From Pempheris klunzingeri (Eukaryota > Chordata > Actinopteri > Acropomatiformes > Pempheridae): 64,000 nucleotides of DNA. Both the position numbers and the translations under genes were made by a program. Below are positions 1 through 13,200 of this stretch, in pieces. Position 1 is the first letter of the stretch, and each line of letters starts with the position of its first letter. Under the pieces are notes generated by a model. It worked only from the letters and a program-made list of their open reading frames with translations. It was not told the origin of the DNA and made no database searches. The stretch spans positions 11,401,618 to 11,465,617 of the forward strand of contig NC_092013.1 of assembly GCF_042242105.1 (NCBI RefSeq). The letters are read 5' to 3'.

Positions 1-3000
1 ACAGCTGGAGCTCCAGCCTGCAAAAAAAACAAGCATCAAGAACAAAGCCAGATCTTGAGTACTTGTCATTTTCAGCTGGGTGTGATGTGTCTTCGCTGAG
101 TGGAGATGTGATTGTGCTGTGAGCCATGAGTCTTGCCGGTGTGCTGCAATTCAGGCCCACACAAAAACACCCACCATATATCAAAATTGTACATCTCAGG
201 ATCAGAGATATCATACTTATTTCATTAGAAGGGCTCAGCCATGCAGGCTGTGTGAGTCTCCTCTGCTGCCTGGGGGAGAACCTCCCCAGCCTACTGAGAG
301 GTCCCACAGCAGGCCTGCAGAGACAACAGGCACATGCTGCGAGGAGGACGGCACACAGTTCATTAAAGGTTCAGCTAATTTCACCTCATCTGAAAGATTT
401 CTAAAAAAATTAATGTTGGAAAATATAGTGAAATGTATTAAAATATATATTTGAGTATACAATGTGAAAATATTCTTACAAGACAACCGAAATCCACAAC
501 CACAGTCCACAACAAAATTCATAAATTGCTCATAAAACTTGTAGTGCAGTGTTCGGCAAATAAATATGATTGTATAACATGTAATACTGCCCCCACATTA
601 AGAGATACACACTGTTTGGACAGTTGAATGGTGCTCAAATGAAGTTTGATAAAGTTATTAGTTAAACAAGTGTGAGTAGCATAATTTGGCCAGTATTTTC
701 ATTCTACCATAGATCAAGGGAGGCCACTTTCTGCCAAATAAGTATTAACATAAGCCGCTTTAGGCCATAATTACTAATGGGAATTATGACAAGTGCTGCG
801 GTATCTATTCCAAAAATGTTTATTCATTTGCTTTCTAAATTAATTTCATTCTTAAATAGACAGAGAAAAATAAGCAACAAAAAAAAAAACATATTGAAAA
901 CATACAGGCCTGTTTCCACTGTGCTTGTAAAATATTGAAAAACGTTAGCAAAATTAAAAATCATATTGAACGTCTTTTTTATCATCTATGCACCAGAATA
1001 TTTTAGGGTTTTGTTGAGCCATTTCAAAATGAACATTCTTAAATCATCATAATATGAACAATAGAACAGAAAGTATAGTAACTTAAGTTATAGTAAGTTA
1101 AGTGTGTTATATTGAGACACACACGATTACATATATACAGAGAAATGCATTTTATGATATACAGGAAAGTAACAATTGGAAAATACTTGTATTTACTGAC
1201 ATATTCTACATATTTCACAGTATAACATCTGCATGGGTGGAGCCATATTTCCGCTGCAGTATGGCTCTAGCACCCTCATTACAGGTAATAACCTTTTCAG
1301 CACATGGGAAAAAGGTGATTTTGGGGATCATCAAACAATTTAAACTTCAATCAGTTGCTTTAAATCATGAAGGTGATCTGAATCTAGAAGCCTCATTTTG
1401 CTCTGCTGGTAGAGAAGCTCCTGTGTGGTATTTTATCACTTAATAATCTTGGATCAGTCTTTAATTTCATGCTTAAACTGATTTACACGCTTTACAATAT
1501 GACTCACTTGGAGTAAAGAGGCAATCTGCAGCAGTCCAGTATACAGTATAGTAAACATTGGACAGTTTTGCTATTAAATTCTCTGAAATATTTTTAATGA
1601 TCATGCAAATATAGGGGGAAATCTGTCCTCTTAATCTTGTACTGTGTAATTAATTCTTCTTGTCAATGTAGACCTGATAACACATGTGTTCCAGATGTTC
1701 CAGAGTCAAAGTTTTCTGTCCCAGATGCAATGCCAGTGGCAAAAGCACAGATGCTTTATCAGGGTGGGCTGACACTCAGGGCAACAGCACTCTATTTATT
1801 TCTTAACACAAACATCATCTTTCTATGAAAGTTACCCAAAAAAAGGCTTTCAAAAATCATACTAAATGATAAAAATCATCAGTGTACAGACAATGTCCTG
1901 CATCTATGTGGCTCATCATTTTAGCACCACCTTCACACTTCCGAGAGGACACATCCCGTGTAGCCGCAAGCGCAGTAATCCATCTCCCTGTCTCCTCTCT
2001 AGTAGGATAGGCACCCTGCTATAGGATTAAAGGTGGGACAGAGGAGGTTGCCAGGCAAGGTGAAACGAGGCAGATGAGGCAGAGGGCACATCTGTGCAAG
2101 ACACAGGAGGTCTTGTCAATTTGGGAGATGCTTAAAGTTATTGCCTTTCTGTGTTAGAAACAGATGGGAAAGTTAGACTGGGGGCACTTACGTAATTACA
2201 AACTCATTTTTTCCACATGAATTTAGTTTTTTTTAACCTTTTAATTTCCAAACTTGTTAATTTTGGGCATGATAGAACAAGCATATTGGAAAAATACTAA
2301 ATAATACAATGCTTTACAAAACTAGAGCAGAATTACACTAAAATAAACTCTCACCCAAACTTCCAATATAAAGTATCATAATTCTTTTCCCACCATACTC
2401 ATACCATACTGGTGGCTATACACTACTTCATCGCTGTTGTTGCTCCCACCTTCAGCTCTGGCAAACCAATCATTGTTGAATGATGGAAAAACGCATCCCT
2501 ACCAGTGCACCAGCGTGGGAATGTCACCACAGACTCCAAATTTAAAGAGATTTACCTGGTGTGACAGGTTCACTCACTCAGCATTATATGAACTTGCTTG
2601 GTAAAGGCTCAAATGTAACATACATTCATGTAAATGTTAAAGTATGTTAAAACTGTTTAAAACCACTGATTCAAAAATTTCCAAAGATACTGAATATTTC
2701 AGACTTAAGGGGAAATGTGTATAAATGCACAAAACATTTTAAATATTTCTATTTGACAGAAAACATGGGTTTGGGTTTCATCAGAGTTGAACAAATCCAT
2801 TACAGAATTTGTAACACTGTCAGTATGAATTTTTAGGATAAATCTGGTGATATTCTATATTTTGTAATCCCATACAGAGACTAAATCCAGCAATGAATTG
2901 ATTCTGCTGGCAAGTGTTGTCTGTGCAGAAGAAGCCAGACATAGCTTATTTCTTTGTGCCATACACCTCCATTATTGTATAGAAACTAATAAAAACACAC

Positions 3001-3343
3001 CAATGCATTAAAATGAAAACGGCCACCACAGGTTATTTTGAGTCGAGCCATCGATACATTGATAGAAAATAGTCCCTAACAAATACTATTTACTCCTGTC
3101 TAAGTAACATTGGCTAAAATGCCCTGCTGTTTAAGGAAATTACTGAGCCTTTTTAAAGGATGAAACTATATATTCATGACTCATTTTGAAAGATTTACAT
3201 CTTCTGTAAAACTGGCTGTTCTGCACCACAACGCATAGCTGGTTTTGGTCTTTTTGTGTGATTTGTTCATAGTAACAAAAATGTAGAACACTGTCAGCCT
3301 TATTCTATGTCAGGGGACACGAAAGAGAGAAATATGTTAAGGG

Positions 3344-3364
3344 ATATATATATATATATATATA
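3344..3364. repeat. (TA)n microsatellite
   Basis: About ten TA units in the kcnb1 intron. Confidence 0.9.
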
Positions 3365-4385
3365 AGAGTGCAGCAAGTGAGAGTAGTTTTACTGCACCGA
3401 TCCCTATCTGGAACTTTCCAAGAAGGTGATTGTAACCCTGGGGAGGAAGTGTTTATAGATGCAAAGGGCTTCTACCATCCTCCCTTGTGAGGACAGGATT
3501 CTCCACTTTACTGCCAGTGTAATTCCATCCATCTTTTCCATTGAAGCCTGCATTAAAAACAAAAACAGTGACACTGTATCCCACAGAGGGAACCACAGCT
3601 GAACCACAACAGTCTCTGTAGGAGGAAGGTCAGCTGTCAGCGCACAGGGCCTGAAAACATTTATTGGCAAATCACAGAAGAAGTAGTACAATAAGAGGAT
3701 TAGAGATGCCACCTAGCACTCAACATGCCCAGTGAAAATAAAGTGAGTGAGTCACTGTGTGACATAATCTCTTCATTGATTCAGCTCATGTGGTGAAAAG
3801 GCCAAATCCAGTTACGGTGAGGGTGGACCAAAAGTGTATCAACATTTCACACAGCGTGACGCAGGGGAAAGCCCTTAATACAATACCGCTTTGTTTATCA
3901 TGGCAGCTGTTCTCATATCTAAATGTCAGACGTGTGTCTTGTCTGTTTTCATTCATTCCTTACATGCCTCCAGTCTTTACTTGACTGTTTCCTCTTTGCA
4001 CTGGCTGCTGTCTCCCTTCTGTCTGATCTCTTCTGCCTTGTCGCTCCTGACATCACAAAATACTTCAATATATAAATCTCTAAGATTCACCAATAATTAC
4101 AAATCATGATGTCGCTCTAAACTACCTTAACAGCAAAAGGATGAGAGTTCTTTGATTGTTTTTTTGGCACCGACTTAAATTTCATCTAGCTAAATATTGG
4201 ACACAATATATCATCATATCCTGATCACTCACTGGAGAGTTATTTTGAGTTATTTATTCTGAGTTATTTTGAAAGTGAGGATGTTATCCTGACACTGCTG
4301 GAGCTGAAGCAGTAAATTATATAATAAGTGGGAAAACAAGCTCAAGAGCTGCGATTACTTACAATAATAAATCTAATACATGCAT

Positions 4386-4390
<5 letters not shown>

Positions 4391-4416
<26 letters not shown>
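4391..4416. repeat. (CA)n microsatellite
   Basis: Thirteen CA units in the kcnb1 intron. Confidence 0.9.
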
Positions 4417-4545
4417 GAGTGACACACAAGAGTGACATGACCAGTTAATCAGCTGTGCTTTGGCTCATTACCAGCTATGTGCAAGTCTGTGGATCCATTT
4501 TGAAGTTATGCGCCTTTTTGCAATAGGCCACTACCACTGCTGTAC

Positions 4546-4547
<2 letters not shown>

Positions 4548-4587
<40 letters not shown>

Positions 4588-4700
4588 TAGCGCCAATTCA
4601 CAACAGCGTTATCTCAAGACGCTTTACATAAAGAGCAGGTATAGACCAAACTCTTTAATTAGAGAGAGACCCAACGATTCAGGAATTCAAAATTAAGGAT
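4548..4700. repeat. Interspersed teleost repeat fragment with (CAAT)n end
   Basis: Seven CAAT units run into a sequence beginning TTTATTTATATAGCGCCAAT and continuing with CTCAAGACGCTTTACATAA. I recognise this from memory as a very common repeat of fish introns; the tetranucleotide end suggests a retroelement tail. The right boundary is uncertain, because similar sequence may continue to about 4990. Confidence 0.6.
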
Positions 4701-5250
4701 TCAAGAATTCCCACATGAGCAGCATCAGATATTATATTCAGTATCAGTGGAATGAATGAGACTAAATCAACAAGTTCAAGAGGACTAAAGAGCCCAGAAT
4801 AAGATTGTTCTGACCAGAGGATGGCTGCTGATAAAACACTGTCGAGAAAACCTGAAATATTTTGTTACTTCAGTCCTGAAAAGTGAGCGTGACCTGGCTA
4901 CACACCAGATAATTGTTGAACTCCTGTTCCTGATGTGGTGCTCCCTCTCTGAGGAACCTCCTGCTACGTCTTTATAGAAACTCTCCTTCCCCGTTCATCC
5001 CCTCCTTTGATCAAGCATGAAGCAGAACTAACCTTGTGTGGTGAAAGCAGTGTGAAAACTAGGCTACCTCTGTGGCTCTGCAGACTGTCATGGCCCAGTG
5101 AGCACTCACTCACACACACCTTTTCCAGGACAGGATAGCTTGCACTTCAGGAGGATATTAAATATTCAGTCTCCTGCCTCCTGGCCTGTGGGGAAGTGAG
5201 GCTCGTGGCTAATTACTGAGCTGGGAGCGAACAAGTGTGTGGTCAGTGCA

Positions 5251-5275
5251 TGTGTGTGTGTGTGTGTGTGTGTGT
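5251..5275. repeat. (GT)n microsatellite
   Basis: Twelve GT units in the kcnb1 intron. Confidence 0.9.
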
Positions 5276-7984
5276 ATTTTGCATGTGTTTTTGTGTTTGT
5301 TGTTACTAAATGAGTGTGTGTCAAGGTTGTGTATAAGTAGCAGGAGTCTTGATCAGATTCATCTTCTGTTTATATAAACAGGAAATGGGGCGTACTGTCC
5401 TCATGACCTCACTGCTTGTCATTAAGAGCTAATGAGGTAACATGACACTCACCACAACCCTCTGTAACAGTGCATCTGTGGTTTAATGTCGGTGCTGCAT
5501 TGTAAAATATATTCACCCAATTGCATTTTGACTTAAGTGCCTGTATAAGCACTGTGAGAATAGTCACTTTACTCACATTGTCTATTCTTCTCTTCCTGCC
5601 GTGTTCTGTCTGGAAGCTGCATAAAGATATTCATATTTTATCTCCTCATTGTGAAACAGCGTCACCTCTGCACACACAAATCATACATAAATGCTCACCA
5701 CATTGCCTAACCAAGGAAACTCACACATTTCTGCTGCAATGCACAGACTGGGTTTGCCTCATTCCTTCTGTGTCACAGATTTGTCACTGTGCTGAGTGTC
5801 CTCAGCAGACACTTCTTTCTCTCACTCTATCTCTGTGGTGAGATCACATCCCTGTGATCTCCTCTCTGGCTGACCCCGGTTTGGCGTGCTGCCGGGGTGG
5901 GAGGGGAAAAGGTGAGTAAGAGAGAGAATTTGATGGGAGGTGGAGCTGGTCACACTTCAGTTATTCTTCACACACAGCACACCTTGGTTCCGTGTCAACA
6001 CTGTCTTTTGTATTCGGCATGATTCATTAGCCAAGCTAGATTAGTGTTGATCTGATGAGTGCGGTTTCCACTGGGTAGTCCATTTTAGAACTGAGGCTCA
6101 GTAGCCAATGTCTCTCAGCTGCTAAATCAATGCACATACAGTCCAATCTCCTTTTCAAACTTCTCCAGACTTTGGGGTTTCTGATAGCCCCACATCCTCA
6201 AAAAAAAACCACTGAAAATTGTGACTCTAACTTTTGTCTGTTACTGTTAATGGTGGTGTTTCATGTTGACATTAGTTGCTTTATTCTCCCGTGTGTGATT
6301 ATTCAGTACCAAGAAATCTACCCCTAATAGGTTGTATTTGAGAGTCTCCATCCATCCTTTGGGTCTCATGGGATCCAGACCTGGAGGCAGGCTATTTTAG
6401 GGGACGGCTGTGATAGAGTTTAAAATTCTTGTCTGCCCTTTTAATGCATTCTCACAGCTGAACTATTTGGCTTCCAAAGTAGAAATGCCCTCACGCTAGA
6501 CTTTCTCCTGCCCTCTTCACCTCCACCCCAGCAGGGCCTCTCTGCTTTTAGTCTGTCTCTCCTAAAAGGCCAAGGTAGGTGTACAAGCAGTCACCTGTCA
6601 ACATTAATTAAAGCTTAAGGCCGCTGATTGGAGCAGGGAATAATCCTGCTCACCACTGGCCTGGGACACAGCCTCCACAGTGACCTTGTGTTGGATTTCA
6701 CCCTGACTCTGGGACAGGTATAATAGGTGTGGCACACCTACACACCCACAACTGTGTAGCCTTCTTAATCCCCAGCACTATGACTAGACCCTATTGTACT
6801 CAGCAGATTATATCATTAGTAGGTGGCCCGATGCTTCAGAGATCTCCAGTAGTCTGTCAGGCAGGCTCACTGACCGTGCATGTTGTGCTTTGTATGACAA
6901 GTAGGCCTTATACATGGTGTTTTTCTTGTTACCTCGGCCAGTGAGGGATTGTAGCAGACTGAATAGAAATGCAGATGGAGCAGAGCAAGTGTGGCAGGGG
7001 TTTTAAAAAATGTATCAATACAATCTCAAACACTCGCTCGTCTCCCTCCTTCACTGTCTCTGTCTGTAATGCTTATATCATGACTTTGAAGAGAGTAAAA
7101 AACATCCGCCCCAGAGATCATATTAGCTCTGACCCTATTTCTTTTGAAATGCCGACATGACATTTCATGAATACTTCAGAGAAAGTAGCCAGAAAGTTAA
7201 ATGGGCCGTGCACTAATATAATCAGAAAATGCCATCACTAGTTGGGATATTTTAGCCAGTTCTGAAATGCAATTTAGTGTCACAAATGGAAATGCACCAG
7301 TTTGACACATTGAAATGGAGTTTCTCATGGGACTGACCTTCTTTCTCTGGAATCGTTAAAACACTAATTCACTTTTAACTCTCAGCATGTAGTTCAGGGA
7401 AAGGCAACTGCTAACTCATCAGCGTCAGATTCAGCCTCATCAGCCTTCATAACTTTTAACACTGTGAAATACAAAGAGGAAACAAAATGACGTCCTCAAA
7501 TGTATGATCTGTGATTCATGCTGAAAAAATTCTGCCTGGATGTACTTTTCCTTGTTTGTTTTGAGTATAATTGCAACCATTTTCAAAATGAAAGCATAAA
7601 GTGTGGTGCCTTCTACAGGTTCAAGGTAATGAGAAGGACTCAAACATTAAACAGATGGCTTCAGAGTTATTGCACATTCAGCGTAGTGTTTTCATCTTTT
7701 AGTCTTTTAATCGTTTCATTCTAGTTGATCATCTGTGTAGTGATGTTGCATACTGATGACTAAACCTTTGCAGCTTGTCTCAAAAAGATTAAAAGACTAG
7801 ACTGAACAGGCAATTAGTCTGACGCATCCATATTTTGCTAGTATGCATAACCTGATAAGTAACCTACTTTGCTTTTGCTTTCTCACCTGACCAGCTCTGT
7901 CAAACTATAAAAAGTCAGCTGTTTTTCAAAAGTTCTTGGAGAGAACTTTTGTAAACTACAGAATACCAACCAAGACTGAGAGTG

Positions 7985-8270
7985 AACAGTGATGCTAGCA
8001 TGCTTACAGTGATAATGCTAACATACTGGTGTTTAACAGGTTATGATTAGCCTGTTAGCATGCAAACATTTGTTTTTAAGTTTGTCAGCATCTGTAGAAA
8101 ATTGCATAGTAATCCATTCAATAGTTATCAAGACATTTCACTTTAAACCACAAATGTGAACCTTGTGGGTAGAAGGTCAGGAGAACACCACTGTCAGTTG
8201 GATTTATCCTCTGGGGACTTTGACTATCTGAAACATTTCAGTATTGACATATTTCAGAGGTGGAACAAGC
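7985..8270. repeat. Interspersed teleost repeat next to kcnb1 exon
   Basis: The segment contains GCTAGCATGC and TTAGCATGC motifs, then TCCATTCAATAGTTATCAAG, ACATTTCAC, CCACAAATGTGAACCT, GGTCAGGAGAACACCA and TTATCCTCTGGGGAC in that order. This order matches a repeat that is very abundant in percomorph introns (recognised from memory). The copy looks internally deleted near its right end. It stops about 120 bp before the splice acceptor of the kcnb1 exon. Confidence 0.6.
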
Positions 8271-8388
8271 AACATTGCTAACTTTAGAAAATGGCACAAG
8301 AAGCATAAACAGCACTGGGGTGTATTCCTCAAACGTTATTGTGTGTTCTTCGGTATTTTTCACAGTTGTTTCCTTCTGTGTTTTCCAG

Positions 8389-10224
8389 ATTCTGGCAATT
8401 GTCTCCATCCTCTTCATCGTGTTGTCTACCATTGCCTTGTCTCTGAACACCCTCCCAGAGCTGCAGGACACTGATGAGTTTGGCCAGTCCACAGACAACC
8501 CACAACTGGCCCATGTGGAAGCGGTGTGCATTGCGTGGTTTACCATGGAGTACCTGCTTCGCTTCCTCTCCTCCCCCAACAAGTGGAAGTTCTTTAAGGG
8601 TCCTCTGAATATTATTGACCTGTTGGCCATCTTGCCCTACTACGTCACCATCTTCCTAACAGAATCCAACAAGAGTGTGCTGCAATTTCAGAACGTCCGT
8701 CGAGTGGTTCAGATTTTCCGGATCATGCGTATTCTGCGTATTTTGAAGCTGGCTCGTCACTCCACAGGTCTTCAGTCTCTGGGTTTCACTCTTAGGAGGA
8801 GCTATAATGAGCTGGGCCTGCTGATCCTTTTCTTAGCCATGGGCATCATGATATTCTCCAGTCTGGTGTTCTTTGCAGAAAAGGATGAAGAGGACACCAA
8901 GTTCAAAAGCATCCCGGCTTCCTTCTGGTGGGCTACCATCACGATGACAACAGTAGGCTATGGTGATATCTACCCAAAAACTCTACTAGGAAAGATAGTT
9001 GGAGGCTTGTGCTGCATCGCTGGAGTACTGGTGATAGCCCTGCCCATCCCCATCATTGTGAATAACTTCTCTGAGTTCTACAAAGAGCAGAAGAGGCAGG
9101 AGAAAGCCATCAAAAGAAGGGAGGCCCTGGAGAGGGCTAAGAGAAATGGTAGCATTGTCTCTATGAACATTAAAGATGCATTTGGCCGCAATGTAGAGCT
9201 CATGGATGTTATGGTGGAAAGTCCTGATGGAAAAAAGGAGAAGGTGCATGATAATCATGTGTCTCCTTGTTTGCACAAAGGGACGCCTAAACTCAAATCA
9301 CAAATGAGCCACAGCCCCACCAAGACCCTCGAAACAAGTTACCAAGAGCAGGCCAAGCCCTCTGTCAGCCCTCAGCATCTCAGTGCACAGAAACTGGAGG
9401 AGATGTACAATACAATGGCCAAGACCCAGTCACAACCCAACCTCAACAGCAAGGAAAAAGGGCCACTGTCTAAAGCAGTTAAGAGAACTGAATTTGAGAT
9501 GGGAACCATCCCTTCTGAAGGTACACCAAGCACAGCAGAGGCAATTGGAGACATGAGGAGCATGTCCAGCATTGACAGCTTCATCAGTTGCGCCACTGAC
9601 TTTCCTGAGAGCACTCGCTTTTCCCACAGCCCTGTCAGTACCATGCCAGGGAGGGTCAGCACCAACCCCAGTCTGGAACCCACTTTGGAGAATGAGCATG
9701 AAGGATCCCAGGGCACCACTACACCCTTGATAGGACAAAGCACCAAGCCCGGTCCACATTCAGATCCACACATCAAAAACCCAACCAGAGGCCGTTCACT
9801 CAAGGTCAACTTCAGAGATGGGGAAGATTCAGGGACAGGTGCCCTCTCAGACAGCTCGTCAGTTCAGAGCCCTGAGGTGTCCGTCTACACAACTGCCAGC
9901 AGCAGGACACCCATCAAGAGCCCGGAGAACTTACCGCCCGGCATGTTCACATTCCATGATGCATCTATCAATAAATTCATTGACGCTGACACGGATGAAG
10001 AGGAGCACCAGCATGATGGTTCAGGCACCAACCCATCGCAAAGACTCCTGGATAAAGCCAACCCCATGTTTGGGCAACACTCCAGCTTCCAGAAAGGGTC
10101 CAACCACACAGAGGGCCTGCAGAGGAAGCTGGGAAACAGCACACTGCCGCTGGAAGGGCAGGAGAACCATGTGGCTCAGGAACTGCAGCCACTTCAGGGA
10201 GAGCAGAGTCACTCTAACGCTTAA
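8389..10224 (+). CDS. kcnb1: Voltage-gated K+ channel Kv2.1 (last coding exon, partial gene)
   Basis: Delayed-rectifier potassium channel alpha subunit of the neuronal plasma membrane. The exon starts after a TTTTCCAG acceptor in phase 0 and gives 611 residues to a TAA stop; the T1 domain is outside the window. In order: S1 (1-20), S2 (43-60), S3 (71-90), S4 voltage sensor with regularly spaced arginines (104-124), S5 (141-163), pore with TVGYGD (188-193), and S6 with the PIPII bend (219-223). The long cytoplasmic tail keeps the proximal restriction and clustering signal (388-415, core SMSSIDSF), which in mammals drives clustering and ER-plasma-membrane contacts. This signal and the YTTAS...TP..SPE and DADTDEE tail motifs favour Kv2.1 over Kv2.2. 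The tail around residues 285-330 lacks the NKWKW-type block of the human protein. The open frame continues upstream to an ATG at 8260, but that part is intron and repeat. Confidence 0.95.
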   Translation: MLAIVSILFIVLSTIALSLNTLPELQDTDEFGQSTDNPQLAHVEAVCIAWFTMEYLLRFLSSPNKWKFFKGPLNIIDLLAILPYYVTIFLTESNKSVLQFQNVRRVVQIFRIMRILRILKLARHSTGLQSLGFTLRRSYNELGLLILFLAMGIMIFSSLVFFAEKDEEDTKFKSIPASFWWATITMTTVGYGDIYPKTLLGKIVGGLCCIAGVLVIALPIPIIVNNFSEFYKEQKRQEKAIKRREALERAKRNGSIVSMNIKDAFGRNVELMDVMVESPDGKKEKVHDNHVSPCLHKGTPKLKSQMSHSPTKTLETSYQEQAKPSVSPQHLSAQKLEEMYNTMAKTQSQPNLNSKEKGPLSKAVKRTEFEMGTIPSEGTPSTAEAIGDMRSMSSIDSFISCATDFPESTRFSHSPVSTMPGRVSTNPSLEPTLENEHEGSQGTTTPLIGQSTKPGPHSDPHIKNPTRGRSLKVNFRDGEDSGTGALSDSSSVQSPEVSVYTTASSRTPIKSPENLPPGMFTFHDASINKFIDADTDEEEHQHDGSGTNPSQRLLDKANPMFGQHSSFQKGSNHTEGLQRKLGNSTLPLEGQENHVAQELQPLQGEQSHSNA

Positions 10225-13200
10225 AGTTACAAGTGAGAGACCACGTGGAAGACATACAGGAGAGGGGGAAGCAGGGAGGGGAATAAAAAGCACAGTGAAC
10301 TCAACAAAACTGAACTTCCCAAAAATATGAAAGGCACTGAAAACATTTGCAGGAACATTTGAAGAATTGCAATATAAAATGCTTCTCCCATGGAAACACA
10401 CAGATAGTTGTGGGCAATGGGAAGGAGTTTTGTGGTTTGCTTTCAGACTGTTTCCTACCAAGGACTCCTGAATAGATTAAGGACTCTGATTGAGGACTCT
10501 GATCCAAGAGGTTTTAAAAATGGCAAGGAAAGCCCGTCTGATAATTTGTACTATTTGTACATTTGTTTTAGCCCTGATTATCATCTAACGATTACAGCCT
10601 AGATGTATGAGTACAGAATATGATTTTTATAAGCAAAAACCTATTTTTCTGACACCCCGTGAAAGCCACTATAGCAAATCCTGTCCCATCAGTAGCAAAC
10701 CACAGAGGGCATTGAAACACGGCACTGCAAACTGGGAGACTTATTCAGCTGAGATAGTTCAAATAACTGCGGCTGCGTTGTAGTGTGAAGAGGGAACATA
10801 CATTTTTCTTTAAGTTATGGTTATACAGTGTATAATTGTGGCATTACAAAGGCAACAGTGTGTTGGAAAAATGTATAGTTTGCTTCCCTTAACTTCCTTC
10901 CTCAAAACTGGCCTTAGTTTACGATATCACCCATGTTTTATGTTTGTGTTCGTGTGAGTGAGAAAGAGACAGACAGACAGACAGACAGCACATACATCTA
11001 TGAGTGTTCAATGACTATCTTTCATATACAGTATATTTATTGTTATGTAGCGTTCTAGGTTTCTTGTCTTAAGTGTGGAGAGAAAAAAGTGTTTTAGTCT
11101 GTTTCTTTTCAACAGGAGTTTAGTGTCTTGGAGGTCAATATTTTTTACTGCACAGAATACATTTAGACAGCACAGAGAGACACTGTGAGGCCACATCCAT
11201 CAATTTCCTTCCTGTTCCCATTGTGCCCGACTGCTGGCAAGAGAGAGCACCTTAACATGACAATTATTTTTATTATGAACACAGAAAAAAAAACCCTCTT
11301 TATTCTTGTTTAATTACATCTTCTGATTGTTTCTAAATGTCTTTGTGTGTCCCTCAGATTGGTTTAATCAGAGTTCATTCAGAGTCTGGAGAAAGTAAAA
11401 AAAAAAAAAGTCCTGCGTTATTTCAAAACAAGGGTGTTTCAGAGGAGTCGTCATTCCTATTGTAGCTGATAATCTGATATAAAATGACATTACTATAGCT
11501 GGAACGACAGCACTGAAAATCACAGATTTTCTGTGTTGAACCTTCAGTTTTGTAGGAGTGTGTGAATATTGTACAAGTGTAACTACAAAAGTTAGAGCAT
11601 TACCAAAAAAACACATTTATTGTACAAGGAAAAGAATCAAAATCATTTATATTTTTAAGATATTTTCTAAAGGATGGACTCTTAGACAATTATATTGTGC
11701 TAATCTCATAGTTTTGCATTTCGATATATGTACTGCATTATTTTGATGGAGTTGCATTTATTAGAGAATATACTGTAGTCGATTTGTATTGTTTGCTACT
11801 GTCTCCTCGTACATGTCTGTCCTTTTATCCTTTGTGCAATGTAAAGAACCAAAGAATTGTTCTTTCTGATAACTCATGCAGATGAGGGTAAGTGTTACTG
11901 TTTTATCTCAAATTGTTCGAAATTTAAGCATTCCTTTTCTAAACAGCAGAATCTGGTATATTTCAGGGAGCCATACTTTGCTCATTTGGTACGCATAAGC
12001 GAGAGAATGCACAGATGAGAGGACTGGCCTCTGAAGAGGAAAGCTGTTGACAGGAAATGAAGAGAGAGGAAAGGCGGGTAAATGAAGAGACAACACAGCA
12101 CTTTATTTTACATCCATTTCAAAAGCTAATTTGATTATTTACACACTGTGGATCTTGGCAAGCGCTTCGCTTCCAGAAATCCAAAACATTATGCTCATGT
12201 GAGTTCACATGACATCTCTTCCAAACATAAAGCCACCTTGCAGCTAGGTACAGCTTGACTCTAAGGCACACATACAGCATGTGTGTCTGTGGGCCACTTT
12301 AGTTCAACCAAATATCCTGCATCCTGCTTTTCCGTATGCACCTGCTCCAAGCATATGACCAATCTGGGTGTTGATCATCTGGTGCTCTCATGCTCTTTGT
12401 AACATTAATCATGCAAGCATGGTTTTCTAACATTATTAACTTCACAACATATCATGGCAAGCATGCTACTAAGCATCATTTTTTTAGTAGTGAATCTTTA
12501 TGCTTAATAAACATATTTACTCTGTATGGTTGTTTGCAATCATTAGACACAAAATGAGTTAGATATTTCTGTGCCTTTGCTTTTAACAAACGCCTGCCCC
12601 ACACACCGAATGTCGCTGTGCTCTGTCTAATGGAGCCTGAATGACAATTAAACAAACTGTACAGAAAATAAACACACAGAGAACTGGGTCATCAAGCTGT
12701 CAGACTGATATATTAGATATCCACACCCTTCCCTCTAATGTCTCTCCTGCGCACTTACGCTTAAATGCACCGAACATTTACATGAAAAAGGCCCAATCTC
12801 CAAAAACAAACAGGTCCAGACTCACTCCACGCAGGGAAACGACCACTGTTTCCATGGTGATGGTTGAGATGACAGGATGGCTAACATTTGATGCAAGCAA
12901 ATAGTCTAATTTGTAGAGATGGAGTCCTTAAAGACTCAAATAACATGTTGCAAAAAAATATACACAGCATTTACATTCTGTTTATGCATTCATCAACCAT
13001 TCATTCATCTCTTGTTTCCCTCCTCACCTGTGGCTTCAGTCTGCTGAAGCATGAATTATTGAAGAAACGATGTAAACAGAAAACTGGATTGTGGGTGTTT
13101 CAATCAGACAGCCACATCATCCTTTTATTTCACTCTCTCGCTTTTTCATAGAAGCACGCACACGTCTCAGCAAGACAGAGCATGACCGCAGCAATGTACG

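Larger units (their letters stand above)
1..8388 (+). other. kcnb1 intron (partial), non-coding
   Basis: No exon could be supported here. The first coding exon of Kv2 channels (cytoplasmic T1 domain up to the start of S1) is not found on the plus strand, so it must lie upstream of the window and this stretch is the 3' part of a long intron. This fits the single very large intron known in vertebrate KCNB1. The stretch holds scattered microsatellites and interspersed repeats, listed separately. The short open frames in it have no recognisable domain, have no splice context and look like chance ORFs. Confidence 0.75.

Noticed and set aside
1102-1443. 113-residue plus-strand ORF in the kcnb1 intron
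   Set aside because: No T1-domain or other recognisable similarity; codon use and lack of splice signals fit a chance ORF.
8260-8388. Upstream extension of the kcnb1 reading frame to an ATG at 8260
   Set aside because: A TTTTCCAG acceptor at 8388 and the family's exon boundary at ILAI place the exon start at 8389; the extra part is repeat and intron sequence with no Kv2 similarity.
9372-9809. 145-residue minus-strand ORF inside kcnb1 (and similar ones to 10461)
   Set aside because: Antisense shadow of the kcnb1 tail exon; no independent domain or splice context.
8389-10224. Assignment to kcnb2 (Kv2.2)
   Set aside because: The channel core cannot separate the two, but the [24 protein letters not shown] block, the YTTAS and DADTDEE motifs and linkage to cse1l all favour kcnb1.
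9818-10330. 170-residue plus-strand ORF overlapping the kcnb1 C-terminus
   Set aside because: It is the +1-frame reading of the kcnb1 exon running into its 3' UTR; composition is arginine/proline-rich as expected of a shadow frame.
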